A stretch of DNA of 64,000 bases from Rhodanobacter sp. C05 (GTDB lineage: Bacteria; Pseudomonadota; Gammaproteobacteria; Xanthomonadales; Rhodanobacteraceae). A program made the position numbers and the translations under genes. The stretch lies in assembly GCF_002001165.1 (NCBI RefSeq), contig NZ_MUNQ01000006.1:248001-312000 (forward strand), in the 5' to 3' direction. The notes below the pieces were generated by a model. The model was given only the letters and a program-made list of their open reading frames with translations. It did no database searches and was not told the origin of the DNA. Below are positions 49,402-59,051 of the stretch, in pieces (position 1 is the first letter of the stretch; each line of letters starts with the position of its first letter).

Positions 49402-50556
49402 ATGAGCACACTTTCACCTCGTCAGGCCGCAGCGATCGCACGCGGCGTCTATTTCCTGCTCGACCAGAGCTTCAGCGAATCCGCGGCACGTCATGACATC
49501 CTCGGTAGCGAGGGGATGTTCACGGTCAACGACAGCTCGCGCTTCGTCGGCCGCTCCGGCGGGCTGATCGCCTGCAAGAAGCTGAGCGGCTTCGGCTACA
49601 TCGCTGCGGGCGAGGGTGCGTACCAGAACGAAGTGCTGATCGCGACCCGCGGAACCAAGTCCGGGTTCGACTGGCTGACCAACTTCAACGTTGGTGTGCA
49701 GCTCGGTCCAGGCGGCCTGCCGGTGCATGCCGGTTTCAACGAAACCTGGAAGTCGTTTTCCGCTGACGTCACCGACTTCTTGCGTGGGCGCAATCCCTCG
49801 GTGATTCACTGCGTCGGTCACAGCCTTGGCGGCGCGCTGGCCACGCTGAATGCGGATTACCTTTCCAGCATGCGTGCGGCCGAGGTCAAGCTGTACACCT
49901 TCGGTTCGCCACGTACCGGCGACATGTTCTTCGCGCGCAGCCTGAGCCAGCGAGTTACCGAGCAGAACATGTATCGCGTGCACCATCGTTCCGATCCGGT
50001 GCCCAAGATCCCGTTGTTCCCGTTTCATCATGTCCCGATGCAGGCGCCGGGCTACGAGTTGACCGCCGGCCCTTCGGGACTGATCAACATCAACGCGCAC
50101 TTCATGGTGGACAGCTACATCCCTGGCGTCGGCGACCAGAGCTGGCAGACCTTGGGCAACCAGATTACGGCTGACGAGACCGAGGTGCAGCCGTGGCTTG
50201 CCCAGATGGGTTCAGGCGGTGGCGGCATCCTGATGGGCAGTGCAGCCGTGCTGCAGATGATCGGCAAGGCGCTGGCGTGGATTCTTGGCAAGGTGGCCTT
50301 TGTCGCCGTGGGTGCCGTTTTCACCGCCGGTATGACGGTGCTGGATCAACTGGCGTGGGTGCTCAGCAAGGGCGCACAGGCCTCGGTCGAGCTTTCGATG
50401 TATATCAGCACGATCATCGCGGCGATCTTCCGTTTCCTCGGCCGCACGGTGGTTGCTGGCGCATCGCTTACCACCAGCTTCATCCGTTGGGTGCTGGCTC
50501 TGCTGTACAACGCCCTGGCTGCGGTCGCACGTCGAGCTTTGTCCTTGGTGAAATGA
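49402..50556 (+). CDS. Class 3 lipase-family protein with long hydrophobic C-terminal tail
   Basis: A 384-residue alpha/beta hydrolase of the lipase class 3 family. The nucleophile motif is GHSLGG (S141), and D198 (HHRSDPVP) and H233 (NAHFMVD) complete a likely triad. It has no signal peptide. After the catalytic domain, residues about 270–384 form a glycine-rich turn and a series of hydrophobic or amphipathic helices (LAWILGKVAFVAVGAVFTAG, MYISTIIAAIFRFLG, WVLALLYNALAAVA). A signal-less lipase with a membrane-active tail, beside an exported partner, is the layout of secreted phospholipase effectors and their immunity proteins; that reading is inference. Strong ribosome-binding site AAGGAGGG. 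Confidence 0.88.
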   Translation: MSTLSPRQAAAIARGVYFLLDQSFSESAARHDILGSEGMFTVNDSSRFVGRSGGLIACKKLSGFGYIAAGEGAYQNEVLIATRGTKSGFDWLTNFNVGVQLGPGGLPVHAGFNETWKSFSADVTDFLRGRNPSVIHCVGHSLGGALATLNADYLSSMRAAEVKLYTFGSPRTGDMFFARSLSQRVTEQNMYRVHHRSDPVPKIPLFPFHHVPMQAPGYELTAGPSGLININAHFMVDSYIPGVGDQSWQTLGNQITADETEVQPWLAQMGSGGGGILMGSAAVLQMIGKALAWILGKVAFVAVGAVFTAGMTVLDQLAWVLSKGAQASVELSMYISTIIAAIFRFLGRTVVAGASLTTSFIRWVLALLYNALAAVARRALSLVK

Positions 50557-50610
50557 CAGGTAACGCAGCTGAGATCTAGCCAAATCACCCAAAGAGGCTG
50601 GAGCCTGCAA

Positions 50611-50649
50611 ACGAAGAGGGCCGCATGTGAATGCGGCCCTCTTCGTTTC
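50611..50649. terminator. Bidirectional intrinsic terminator
   Basis: ACGAAGAGGGCCGCAT and its perfect reverse complement form a 16-bp stem with a GTGA loop. It lies between the convergent lipase gene (ends 50556) and M13 peptidase gene (ends 50663) and can serve both, though the T-tract is short (CGTTT). Confidence 0.88.
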
Positions 50650-50662
50650 CGATGCTCGATAC

Positions 50663-52735
50663 CTACCAGATCTTCACCCGATCCTTCGGGTCGAGGTAAA
50701 GCTTCTCGCCGGACTTCACGTCGAACGCCGTATACCAGGCGTCGATGTTGCGCACGGTCTGTGCGCGGAAATCGGCGGGGGCGTGCACGTCGGTGCTGAG
50801 GCGCTGGCGTAGCGCGTCGTCGCGGATCTTCGAGCGCCAGGCCTGGCCGAAGGCAAGAAAGAAGCGCTGGTCGCCACTGAGGCCGCCGATCACCGGGGCA
50901 GGCTTGCCGTCCAGCGACTTGTGATAGGCGAGATAGGCAATCGTCAGGCCGGATACGTCGGCGATGTTTTCGCCGAGTGTCTGCTCACCGTTGACGTGCA
51001 GGCCGGGTAGCGCCTGGTATTGGTCGAACTGATGCACCAGCTGCTGGCCGGCAGCCTTGAAGTGGGCCAGGTCAGCTGGGGTCCACCAGTTGGCGAGGCG
51101 GCCCTCGGCATCGAACTCGGCGCCGGTGTTGTCGAAGCTGTGGCTGATCTCATGGCCGATGATGGCGCCGATGGCGCCGTAGTTGGCGGCCGCGTCAGCC
51201 GTCGGATCGAAGAACGGCGGCTGCAGGATCGCCGCCGGGAAGTTCAGCGCATTCTGCAGCGGCAGGTTCACTGCGTTGACCGTCTGCGGCGTCATCCACC
51301 ACTCGCCGCGATCAACCGGTTGGCTCAGCTTGGCCAGCTGGTGTGCATACTCGAACTTCTCCGCGTGCAGATGGTTGCCAAGCGGATCGTTGGCACGAAT
51401 CTCCAGCGAATCGTAGTCGCGCCAGGCTTCCGGATAGCCGACGCCGACGCGCAGCGTGACCAGCTTGGCCTTAGCCTTCTGCCGGGTGGCCGGCGTCATC
51501 CAGCTCAAGGTGTCGATGCGATCGTTGAAGGCGGCGATGAGATTCTTCACCAGCTGTTGCACTGCAGCCTTCGACGAGGCCGGGAAGTAGTGCTTCACAT
51601 AGAGCTGGCCCACGGCGTCGCCAAGATCGACATTGGTGGCGCCCACCGCGCGTTTCCAGCGCGGCTGTTGTGCCGGCGTGCCCTGCAGGGTGCGGCCGTA
51701 GAAATCGAAGCTGAGATCGGCATAGGCCTGTGGCAGCAGGGCGGCACCATGGTCAAGCGTGTGGAAGACGAGCAGGTCCTTCCATGCCTGCAGCGGCTCG
51801 CTGACGGTCAGTGCGGACAGGCCGGTGATGGCGACGGGCTGCCAGGCGTCGATCTGCGGCTGTCCGTCCAGGCCGGCGGCCTTGAAGTAGGTCGCCCAGT
51901 CGAGCCCCGGCGCCTTCTGCGCGAAGTCGGTCACGCGCCAGAGATTGTTCGCCTTGTGCACGTCCTGACTGTCAACCAGGCTTTCCTGTGCCTTGGCGAT
52001 CTTGGTTTCCAGGTCGATCACGGTCTTCGCTTTAGCCTCGGCATCGGCGATGCCTGCCTGCTTCAGCAGTGCGGTGACATAGGTCTGGTATTTCGCACGG
52101 AACGCCGCCATGTGCGGGTCGTCCGACAGGTAGTAGTCGCGGCTGGGCATGCCCAGGCCGCCCTGCAGCAGGTAGGCGATGTTGCGTGAGGGGTCTTGCA
52201 GTCCCTGTGCCACGAACAGGCCAAACAGGTTTTCGGTGTGGAAGTTGGTGGCGTTGACCGGATCGACATCCGCACGCAGCCGGCTGCCCAGCACCTGGGC
52301 CAGATCCTGGCGCGAGGCGATCGCGTCGATTTGCGCGAGTTCCGGCTTGAGCGGGGTCAGGCCGTGCTGCTCGATCGCGGTCGTATCCATCCAGGCGGCA
52401 TAGTAGTCGGCGATCTTGCGCGCACTGCTGCCGGCGGCGGGATGGCTGCTGCCGGCATTGCGAATCAGCTCGGCGGTGTCTTTCTCAGCCTGCTCGAATA
52501 CCTTGAGAAAGGTGCCCGTGCTGGATCGGTCGGCGGGAATCTGTGCTGTTTTGAGCCAGTCGCCGTTGGCGTAACGGAAGAAGTCGTCGCCGGGTTTCAC
52601 GCTGTGGTCGATGCCCGCCGGATCGATGCCGGAGGGAGAGCTCCCGTTCGCTGGCGACATCGGCATGGGCGTAGCGGCCCAGGCATTTGCGCCACACAGC
52701 ACGGCGGTAGTCAGGATCCAACGTAGCTGGCGCAT
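50663..52735 (-). CDS. M13-family zinc metallopeptidase (neprilysin/PepO-like)
   Basis: A 690-residue secreted zinc endopeptidase of family M13, similar to neprilysin and PepO. A signal peptide ends at ANAWA-AT (about residue 21). After the helical N-terminal domain (about 45–430) comes the catalytic domain with IGHEISHSFDNTGAEFDAEG, where HEISH (about 527–531) holds two zinc ligands and the catalytic Glu, and TLGENIADVSGL (about 585–596) supplies the third ligand. The usual C-terminal tryptophan (DRVKIW) is present. Such enzymes cut small peptides in the periplasm or outside the cell. The next gene upstream is 207 bases away. Confidence 0.95.
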   Translation of the reverse strand: MRQLRWILTTAVLCGANAWAATPMPMSPANGSSPSGIDPAGIDHSVKPGDDFFRYANGDWLKTAQIPADRSSTGTFLKVFEQAEKDTAELIRNAGSSHPAAGSSARKIADYYAAWMDTTAIEQHGLTPLKPELAQIDAIASRQDLAQVLGSRLRADVDPVNATNFHTENLFGLFVAQGLQDPSRNIAYLLQGGLGMPSRDYYLSDDPHMAAFRAKYQTYVTALLKQAGIADAEAKAKTVIDLETKIAKAQESLVDSQDVHKANNLWRVTDFAQKAPGLDWATYFKAAGLDGQPQIDAWQPVAITGLSALTVSEPLQAWKDLLVFHTLDHGAALLPQAYADLSFDFYGRTLQGTPAQQPRWKRAVGATNVDLGDAVGQLYVKHYFPASSKAAVQQLVKNLIAAFNDRIDTLSWMTPATRQKAKAKLVTLRVGVGYPEAWRDYDSLEIRANDPLGNHLHAEKFEYAHQLAKLSQPVDRGEWWMTPQTVNAVNLPLQNALNFPAAILQPPFFDPTADAAANYGAIGAIIGHEISHSFDNTGAEFDAEGRLANWWTPADLAHFKAAGQQLVHQFDQYQALPGLHVNGEQTLGENIADVSGLTIAYLAYHKSLDGKPAPVIGGLSGDQRFFLAFGQAWRSKIRDDALRQRLSTDVHAPADFRAQTVRNIDAWYTAFDVKSGEKLYLDPKDRVKIW

Positions 52736-52942
52736 GGCACCTATCTCGGCATGAACGGAATGCCCAAGATAGTCCGCATGCCCACGCTTGTGGGCATGAC
52801 TGATGGGCTACCAGATGACGGTGATCACCACGCAGCCCGTGGTGCCAATGCAATGAGTGCCACAGGGATGCCGGAGCTTCCTTCGGCGTGCGATGCCACC
52901 AGCCACATGCCATCGCTGGCGATGTGGCGTGGCGGAATGCGG

Positions 52943-54592
52943 TCAGGAATGATCGTTCTTGTCATCCTTGTTGTGCTTTTCATCTTTTTTGGCGGGTGCT
53001 GCGGGTGGATGCCCGGCGCGCGTTGGAGCGGCTTCGGGCCTGGGGTGCTGCATCGGAGCAGGGTGAGATGCCGGAGCAGGACGTGGTGGCATGGCCGGGC
53101 GAGGTTCAGCACGTGGAGCCGCTTCGGGCCGAGTTGCCGGCGTGACATGTTGCGGCATCGGTCGCATGGCACGGTTCGGTTCGGTTGCCGGTGCATGCGC
53201 GGGCAGTGGATGCGGCTGTGGCATGGTCTCGTGGTGCGCCGGCGCCTCTGGACGCGCCAGAGTGTTGGGCACATGTTCCGGAGGACGTGCACCCTGCTGC
53301 ACAGTCGTGCCTTGGGGGGCGCTGCCGAAATGCGGCATCGACACGGGGCCACGTGGAGCTTCTGCCGGATGCTCGTTGGCTGCCGGATGCGGCAAGTTAT
53401 TGCCTGCCTGATGAGCAGCGTCGCGGTTTTCCACGACCTGGTTCCGGCTGTTGTCGATATTGCGGGTGTTGTTGACCGTGGCGCGACTGTTGTTGATGTT
53501 GCTGGTGTTGTTGATCGTCGTGCGGCTGTTGTTGATGTTGTTGGTGGTGTAACGATTGACGATGGTGGTCGAACGCGACACATAGGTCGTGTTGTTGTGG
53601 ATCACCGCCGGTCGCTGCATGCCACCACCCGAGCCGCGACCACCCCAGTTCATGCCCCAGCTGTGCCAGCCACCACCCGGCGGAGGCGGCGGGTTGTAGT
53701 TGTGATCGTGGTGATGATTTTCCAGCAGCGTGCCGATCAGGATGCCCGCACCGAAGGTGATGGCACCCGCGGTCACGATCTGGCCGGTGCTGTAACGCGG
53801 CTCCTGGTAGCTATAGCTGGGATAGACCGGCACATCGCCACCGTAGACGGTCTGCGGGTTGTAACTCGGGACATACACGGTGTCCTGCTGTGCCGGCATG
53901 ATCTCGATGGCCTGCGGCGGCGCCTGCACCACGGATGGGCCGTTGTAATAGGCAGATCCCTGATCGTTGTCGGCGTACCCGGTAGTCTCGGCAGCAGCTA
54001 CGGGTTGGGTCTGCACGACCTGCTGCGCATTGCTGCGCAGATTGCCCTTCTGGGCTGCCCGCTGGCGCATCACCTGGATGGCATTCATCACGTCAGTCGG
54101 ATCGTTGACGTAAGCCTCGCCCAGTGAGCTGGTCCACTGGGGATTCCTCGCCATCTGATCCAGCACGGACGGGAAGGTGGTCAGTGCCTTGACGCTGGCA
54201 TCCCACGGCTGCGGATTGACCTGCGTCTGCAATGCATCGCCTTTCAGGCCCGGATTCTGGGTCAGGAAAGTATCCGCAGCAGCGATCTGATCCGGGTACG
54301 TTGATCCGGCCAATACCTGGGCGACCAGGTTATCCGGGAACAGGGCGATCGGCGCCACCATCTGGTACAGCTGATCAGCCGAAGGTGGGGTATACGGTGC
54401 GGCTTGCGCAGCAGTCGTGGTTTGCGCAGGTGCCGATGTCGATGCCGATGCCGCCGAGCTTGCCGCAGCAGCGGAAGCCGAGCTGGCGGGATTCTGCGCT
54501 GGCGCCGGCGATTGATTGCAGCCGGCCAGAGCCACGAAGCCTGCGCAGAGCAGGGTATAAGTCGCATTTCGTGCAAGAGGCTTGCTGATCAC
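52943..54592 (-). CDS. DUF3300 lipoprotein with Asn-rich repeats and proline-rich tail
   Basis: A 549-residue protein. It has a lipobox (FVALAGC, cysteine about residue 22), an Ala/Ser/Thr-rich spacer, a DUF3300 domain (about 65–260, with QLYQMVAPIALFPDNLVAQVLAG), a hydrophobic glycine-rich segment (about 285–305), a His-rich stretch and then a repeat region (about 360–405) of units such as NNSRTTINNTSNINNSRATV, ending in a long Pro/His/Ala tail and a Lys/Asp/His C-terminus. GTG at 54592 has GGAG 8 bases upstream and gives the lipobox. DUF3300 proteins are found in proteobacterial envelopes and are not characterised. Confidence 0.86.
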   Translation of the reverse strand: MISKPLARNATYTLLCAGFVALAGCNQSPAPAQNPASSASAAAASSAASASTSAPAQTTTAAQAAPYTPPSADQLYQMVAPIALFPDNLVAQVLAGSTYPDQIAAADTFLTQNPGLKGDALQTQVNPQPWDASVKALTTFPSVLDQMARNPQWTSSLGEAYVNDPTDVMNAIQVMRQRAAQKGNLRSNAQQVVQTQPVAAAETTGYADNDQGSAYYNGPSVVQAPPQAIEIMPAQQDTVYVPSYNPQTVYGGDVPVYPSYSYQEPRYSTGQIVTAGAITFGAGILIGTLLENHHHDHNYNPPPPPGGGWHSWGMNWGGRGSGGGMQRPAVIHNNTTYVSRSTTIVNRYTTNNINNSRTTINNTSNINNSRATVNNTRNIDNSRNQVVENRDAAHQAGNNLPHPAANEHPAEAPRGPVSMPHFGSAPQGTTVQQGARPPEHVPNTLARPEAPAHHETMPQPHPLPAHAPATEPNRAMRPMPQHVTPATRPEAAPRAEPRPAMPPRPAPASHPAPMQHPRPEAAPTRAGHPPAAPAKKDEKHNKDDKNDHS

Positions 54593-54691
54593 GTGACAGT
54601 CTCCAGTGGGATGGTGCAGGCGCGATGTTGAGTGGATTATCGCCGTCGTGCTTGAACGGCTGCTGTCACGGCAATTCTCCGATAGCAGCAA

Positions 54692-54722
54692 TACAGGTGA
54701 TCCTGTGCAGTACAGGTGATCC
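54692..54722. repeat. 12-base direct repeat
   Basis: TACAGGTGATCC occurs twice, at 54692–54703 and 54711–54722, 7 bases apart, in the gene-free stretch upstream of the DUF3300 gene. The 19-base period is close to two helical turns, which could suit a tandem regulator site, or it may be a simple duplication. Confidence 0.4.
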
Positions 54723-54784
54723 AGTCCGTTCCGTTGTTTTGAATCGCTCGCCACACGGCAGGATTTTGAGGATTTCCGGCATGC

Positions 54785-54952
54785 TCACCTTTTCAATCGG
54801 GACTGCATCATGCCGCTGTGGCTCCAGAAGCGCCCGGTGTCACCACGCAGTGCGAACAGAGTGGCGCGGTAGATCGCGGTGAGGCGGCCGCAATACAGAC
54901 TGCGTACCTTGGTGTAGGCCCAGCGCCATCCCCTTTTTTCTGTTTTCTTCAT
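54785..54952 (-). CDS. Small basic protein, 55 residues, unassigned
   Basis: A short ORF in an otherwise gene-free region. The product starts MKKTEKRGWRWAYTKV, has the segment SLYCGRLTAIYRATLFALRG (about 19–37) and ends MQSRLKR; it is strongly basic, with three tryptophans and a short amphipathic helix, a composition unlike a random GC-rich reading frame. The putative ribosome-binding site (GCAGGTG) is weak. It stops 192 bases before the start of the DUF3300 gene on the same strand. I do not recognise the family. Confidence 0.5.
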   Translation of the reverse strand: MKKTEKRGWRWAYTKVRSLYCGRLTAIYRATLFALRGDTGRFWSHSGMMQSRLKR

Positions 54953-55255
54953 ATCGACGACACCTGCAGCTGAGCGTATCTCTTACTCGGTCGTTGTCAG
55001 TTCATCGGTCTGATTCCAATGCTCAATTCGTTCGCGGGAACGGAGCGCACCAGTAACGCAAATCAATCCAGCCGACAGCATCATCCCGCCAGATAGTCTC
55101 CACTATCGGCAAGATTGGTTACGGAATCGTGATCACAAGGTTAGGTGGTGCTGAACTTATTTCATCATCGGAGATGGCGGCAGATGCGCGCTCGGTATTG
55201 TGAAGCGGTTGTTTGCTCATGCCGCGCAAGCACAGGCCGGATGGCGAACAGACTC
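54953..55255. other. Gene-free stretch upstream of the 55-residue ORF
   Basis: About 300 bases of lower GC content between the end of tamB and the small ORF, both on the minus strand. I see no clear terminator hairpin for tamB and no gene; it should hold the small ORF promoter. Confidence 0.4.
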
Positions 55256-58200
55256 TTATTTTTCGTAGCGATAGTTGAGGCTGGCGCGGCTGAAGTCGGT
55301 GGCGTTCTGCGCTTCGAGGTTCCAGCGGTGGCTGAGGCGGTAGCGCAGGGTGATGACTTCGCCGGGTTCGAACAGGCCGACGCCATAACTGAGATACAAC
55401 CGCGGCGACAGGTATTTGCCCACGGTGAATGCGGAGCTGCCGCCGAGTGCCGCGTTGCTCGACACGCCGATGTCGTCCACGCCCAGCTTCGAGCCGACGC
55501 TCTTGGCGAGCAGGTCGCCGGCAGCTGAGCCAAGGGCCTGTGCGGCGGCACCGACCATATCGCCTTCGCCACCCTTCACCTGCGACAACGGCTTGCCGGT
55601 GACCAGGTACGACAGTGCGTCGGACTGCTCCATCACCGGATTGGAGAACACGGTGAGGATCGGCCGCTGCGCCGTGCCGGACACCAGCAGACCGACTTCC
55701 TGGCCTTCGTCGATGGTGGCGGTCGGATTGAGTGTGCGCATGGCGCGGATGTTCAGGCCAGGGTTGTCGATCGGCGTGCTGGCGAACAGCAGCTGGCCGC
55801 GCTGGATCTGCAGGCTCTGGCCGTAGGCACGGTAAGTTCCACTTACGGCAACCTGGCCTTGGCCGGTGGTGGCGCGGCCGGGACGTTCGATGACGGTGAG
55901 CACGCCGCTGAGCCGTCCGTCGAGGCCCATGCCAACAAGATGAGTCTTGCCGCCGAGATCGACCTTGACCTGCGCACTGATCGGCAGCCGGCCGCTGGCT
56001 TGTTCGCGTTGCTTCTCGTCGATCACCACCACGTCGGGTGACGCCTTGGTGGCGCCGGCACCGGGCAGCTTTTCCACATTCACGTCGGCGCTGTCGATCC
56101 CGACGCCGCCGCCGACGGTGATGCCGTTGGCATCCTGCTGTACGGTCAGATCGGGCGAGATCACCACTTTGGCGGCGGGGATGTCGGCAGCGCTGAACTG
56201 GCTTCCCTTGAGCGTGATCGCGGTCCGCGCATTCGCACCAAGACCGGCCGTGCCATGGATTGCGACGCTTCCCTTGCCGGACTGCACGCTGCCGTCGATA
56301 CGGAATTGACGTGCGTCGGTGGTGCTGACCAGCAGCCGACCCTGGCTGAGCTTGAGACCAGCCGCGGGCACTTCGGTGGCGAAATCGGCGACCGTGGTCT
56401 GCCCGCTGATCGCCGGCTGCTGCAGCGTGCCGGCGAAGTGGAAGGCACCGTCGAGGCGGCCTTTCACACTCGCCACGTCGTTGCTCAGCAATTCGAGGAA
56501 GCCGAGGCTGTTCAGGCGCAGGGTGAGTTGGCCCCCCAGCGACTGCTGCGCGCCGCTGATCGTGATCTGGCCGTCCAGACGGCCACCCTGATCGAGGCCG
56601 CTGCGCAGGTTGATGCGCTGGCTGGCTGGGGTGAGCTCGGCATCCACGCTCAGCTGGTCGTAGCTCAGCAAGGGCGCGTCGGGGTGGTCGGTATAGGTGA
56701 TGCTGCCCTGGGCGGAGTTGAGCGAGGCGGTGCCGCTGAATGCGCCAGCCGCGTTGCGATGGAGTTTGCCGGCACCGGCCAGCACACCATCGGCGCGGAC
56801 CGGCAGGCCGCCTTCCCCGGCGGCGTTCAGCAGCAGGGCCAGTGGCAGGGCGCGCAACCGGTAGCTGGCATCGAGATTGCCACCCTTGTCCTGTTTCGCA
56901 GCGATGCACAGCAACGGGTCTCCGGCACTCAGGCACAGCTCGGACAGGTTCATCGCGCCGTCGCGATAACCCAGCTGTGTGGGCTGTTGCAGCCGCCAAC
57001 CCGGCATGCCCTGCGGCTCGAGGTCGAGCGTGGCCAGTGTTCCGCTCCAGACGTCGCCCTTGCGTGCGCCATGCAAGGCCAGCGCGCCAGAGAGCTGGCT
57101 GCCGTAGGCGTCGAGGTTCAGTCGATGGTCGCCTTCACTGCCTTCGGCGAGCAGGTTGAGGCGCTGGAAAGTCAGCCCCTGCACATGCACACCGGTCGCC
57201 TGCAGGTCCAGCTTGCCGGCCGGGTGACTGATGTCGGGAATGCCGGCGATCAGGTGCAATGTATCCGCCCGCTGTTGCTGCCAGCTCACCGACTGGCCCC
57301 GCAGCTGGCCGTTGATGCTGAGTTTCGGCAGGCGTCCGCCGATGCTGAAATGGCCGTCCAGACGGCCGCCGGCATTCGGCAGCCAGTCACCCAGGGAGGC
57401 GATCGCCAGCTGCAGGTCCACGTTGTTGCCGGAGCCGGGTTGTGCTTCGAGCCTCACCGTGCTGCCGCCTGAGCTCAGCTGAAGCTGGCCGTCGACCACC
57501 TTGTCCGGCGTCAGGTGCAGTTTGCCTCCGGCACTGACGGTGCGATCGCGCAGCTTGCCGCCAAACTTGTGGATTTCCAGTGCAGCGTCGGGGCCATCCC
57601 TGGGCAGGCTGCCGCTGCTGGCGATATCGGCATCGAGCGCGCCGTTCCAGCCGGCGAACAGTTGGCCTGGGTCGAATCGGTCGGTGGTGATGTCGGCCTG
57701 CCACGCCAGCGCCGGCTGCAGGGTCAGCACACCGCTTGCCTGCAGCTGGCCATGCGGCTGTTTCAGCGCCAGGGTGTGCAGGTTGATCTGTTTTGGCGTG
57801 CCATCGAGATCGAGTGCCAGCGCGGCAAGTTTGCCGGGCGGGCCGATCGCGACATCGCCGACGGCGTGGTATTTCGCGGTGCTTCCGCTGGCTTTCAGCT
57901 CGCCATGGCTGGCCAGCACCTGGCCAGCCAGTTCGGCTGGCAGCAGCAGGTCGTTCCAGCGGATATCCAGCTCGGCGCTGAGTGGCCTGGCGTCGAGCTG
58001 CACGCTGCCGTTGGCCACGACGTTGCCCTTGATCTGCGGCGAGCCGAGTTCGAGTTGCTGCAAGGTCAGCGTATTGAAGTCATGGCTGACAGACGCGCGC
58101 AGCGGCTGCAGCAACAGTTGGCAATCGTTGAGGTCGATCCTGCCTTCAAGTGTGCCGCTGTAGCGATCGCCATGGCTTTGCACGGCAACAGCCAGGGTTT

Positions 58201-59050
58201 TCAGCGAGCTGTCGCCGAGCAACGGCTGTGGATCGAAACGCGGTGCATCGAGCGTGGCGGTCCACGCGTAGTCACCGTCCTGACTCAGCGTCAGCTGCAG
58301 TCGCGCGGTTGTCGGTGCACTTAAGCTGAGATCGACATGCGCCTGCTTGCCGTCACCATGCGTGACCAGACTGCCGGCGTAGTCGGTGTCACCGAGCTTC
58401 CACGCGAAGCCGGCACGGCCGTCGCCCTGGTAACGCTGGCCGATGGCCAGCGTGCCGGCGAGGTTGACGTGGCCGTCCGGTGCCTGCAGGGCGAGTTGCC
58501 TGAGTGCGATGCCTTGATGGGTCCAGTCGCCGGCCAGGTCGAGTCGGTCGGAAGCGAACAATAGCCGGCCAGCCTGACTCACCTTCACTGCGCCGACGTG
58601 CACGTGATCGAGCAGCAGATCGATCGGCGGCTGCAATGAGAAGCTGCTGGAGTTGCCGTTGTCGGGCGTCGATGGCGGTAGCGCGGCGTCGACATCTTCC
58701 ACATCCAGTGCGAGCACGTGCGCACGCTTGGTCAACAAAGGCCAGATGCGAAGATCCAGATGCGCCTTTGCCACCTTGACCACGGTGCCGTTGCCATCGT
58801 CGTAGCGCACACCGGCCAGATCCAGTGGGCCAAGCAGGCGTCCCTGCGCCTGCTGCACATGGACGATGCCATGTGTGGCGGCTTGCACCCGCGTCAGCGC
58901 AAAGCGAAGACCGGAGGCGGTGCCAAGCAGCCACCCGGCCGTGGCGACCAGCAACACCAGTAAAAAAAGCAGCATCAGGCCGAGCCGGCGCAGCCAGTGT
59001 CGGTGGCGACGTGGGGTGGGCGCAGTGGCTGGTGCGGTCATCGTGTCCAT
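55256..59050 (-). CDS. tamB: Translocation and assembly module inner-membrane protein TamB
   Basis: A 1264-residue TamB-type AsmA-like protein. It has an N-terminal signal anchor (LMLLFLLVLLVATAGWLLG, about 22–40), a long chain of repeating beta-strands forming the periplasmic groove, and a C-terminal TamB (DUF490) domain (about 920–1264) that includes GQLLFASTPIDNPGLNIRA and VSGTAQRPILTVFSNP and ends in a beta-motif with DFSRASLNYRYEK. TamB links the inner membrane to TamA and serves in outer-membrane protein assembly and in phospholipid transport to the outer membrane. Its ATG follows the tamA stop with one base between (TGAgATG), so the two are translationally coupled. Confidence 0.95.
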   Translation of the reverse strand: MDTMTAPATAPTPRRHRHWLRRLGLMLLFLLVLLVATAGWLLGTASGLRFALTRVQAATHGIVHVQQAQGRLLGPLDLAGVRYDDGNGTVVKVAKAHLDLRIWPLLTKRAHVLALDVEDVDAALPPSTPDNGNSSSFSLQPPIDLLLDHVHVGAVKVSQAGRLLFASDRLDLAGDWTHQGIALRQLALQAPDGHVNLAGTLAIGQRYQGDGRAGFAWKLGDTDYAGSLVTHGDGKQAHVDLSLSAPTTARLQLTLSQDGDYAWTATLDAPRFDPQPLLGDSSLKTLAVAVQSHGDRYSGTLEGRIDLNDCQLLLQPLRASVSHDFNTLTLQQLELGSPQIKGNVVANGSVQLDARPLSAELDIRWNDLLLPAELAGQVLASHGELKASGSTAKYHAVGDVAIGPPGKLAALALDLDGTPKQINLHTLALKQPHGQLQASGVLTLQPALAWQADITTDRFDPGQLFAGWNGALDADIASSGSLPRDGPDAALEIHKFGGKLRDRTVSAGGKLHLTPDKVVDGQLQLSSGGSTVRLEAQPGSGNNVDLQLAIASLGDWLPNAGGRLDGHFSIGGRLPKLSINGQLRGQSVSWQQQRADTLHLIAGIPDISHPAGKLDLQATGVHVQGLTFQRLNLLAEGSEGDHRLNLDAYGSQLSGALALHGARKGDVWSGTLATLDLEPQGMPGWRLQQPTQLGYRDGAMNLSELCLSAGDPLLCIAAKQDKGGNLDASYRLRALPLALLLNAAGEGGLPVRADGVLAGAGKLHRNAAGAFSGTASLNSAQGSITYTDHPDAPLLSYDQLSVDAELTPASQRINLRSGLDQGGRLDGQITISGAQQSLGGQLTLRLNSLGFLELLSNDVASVKGRLDGAFHFAGTLQQPAISGQTTVADFATEVPAAGLKLSQGRLLVSTTDARQFRIDGSVQSGKGSVAIHGTAGLGANARTAITLKGSQFSAADIPAAKVVISPDLTVQQDANGITVGGGVGIDSADVNVEKLPGAGATKASPDVVVIDEKQREQASGRLPISAQVKVDLGGKTHLVGMGLDGRLSGVLTVIERPGRATTGQGQVAVSGTYRAYGQSLQIQRGQLLFASTPIDNPGLNIRAMRTLNPTATIDEGQEVGLLVSGTAQRPILTVFSNPVMEQSDALSYLVTGKPLSQVKGGEGDMVGAAAQALGSAAGDLLAKSVGSKLGVDDIGVSSNAALGGSSAFTVGKYLSPRLYLSYGVGLFEPGEVITLRYRLSHRWNLEAQNATDFSRASLNYRYEK

Positions 59051-59051
59051 C

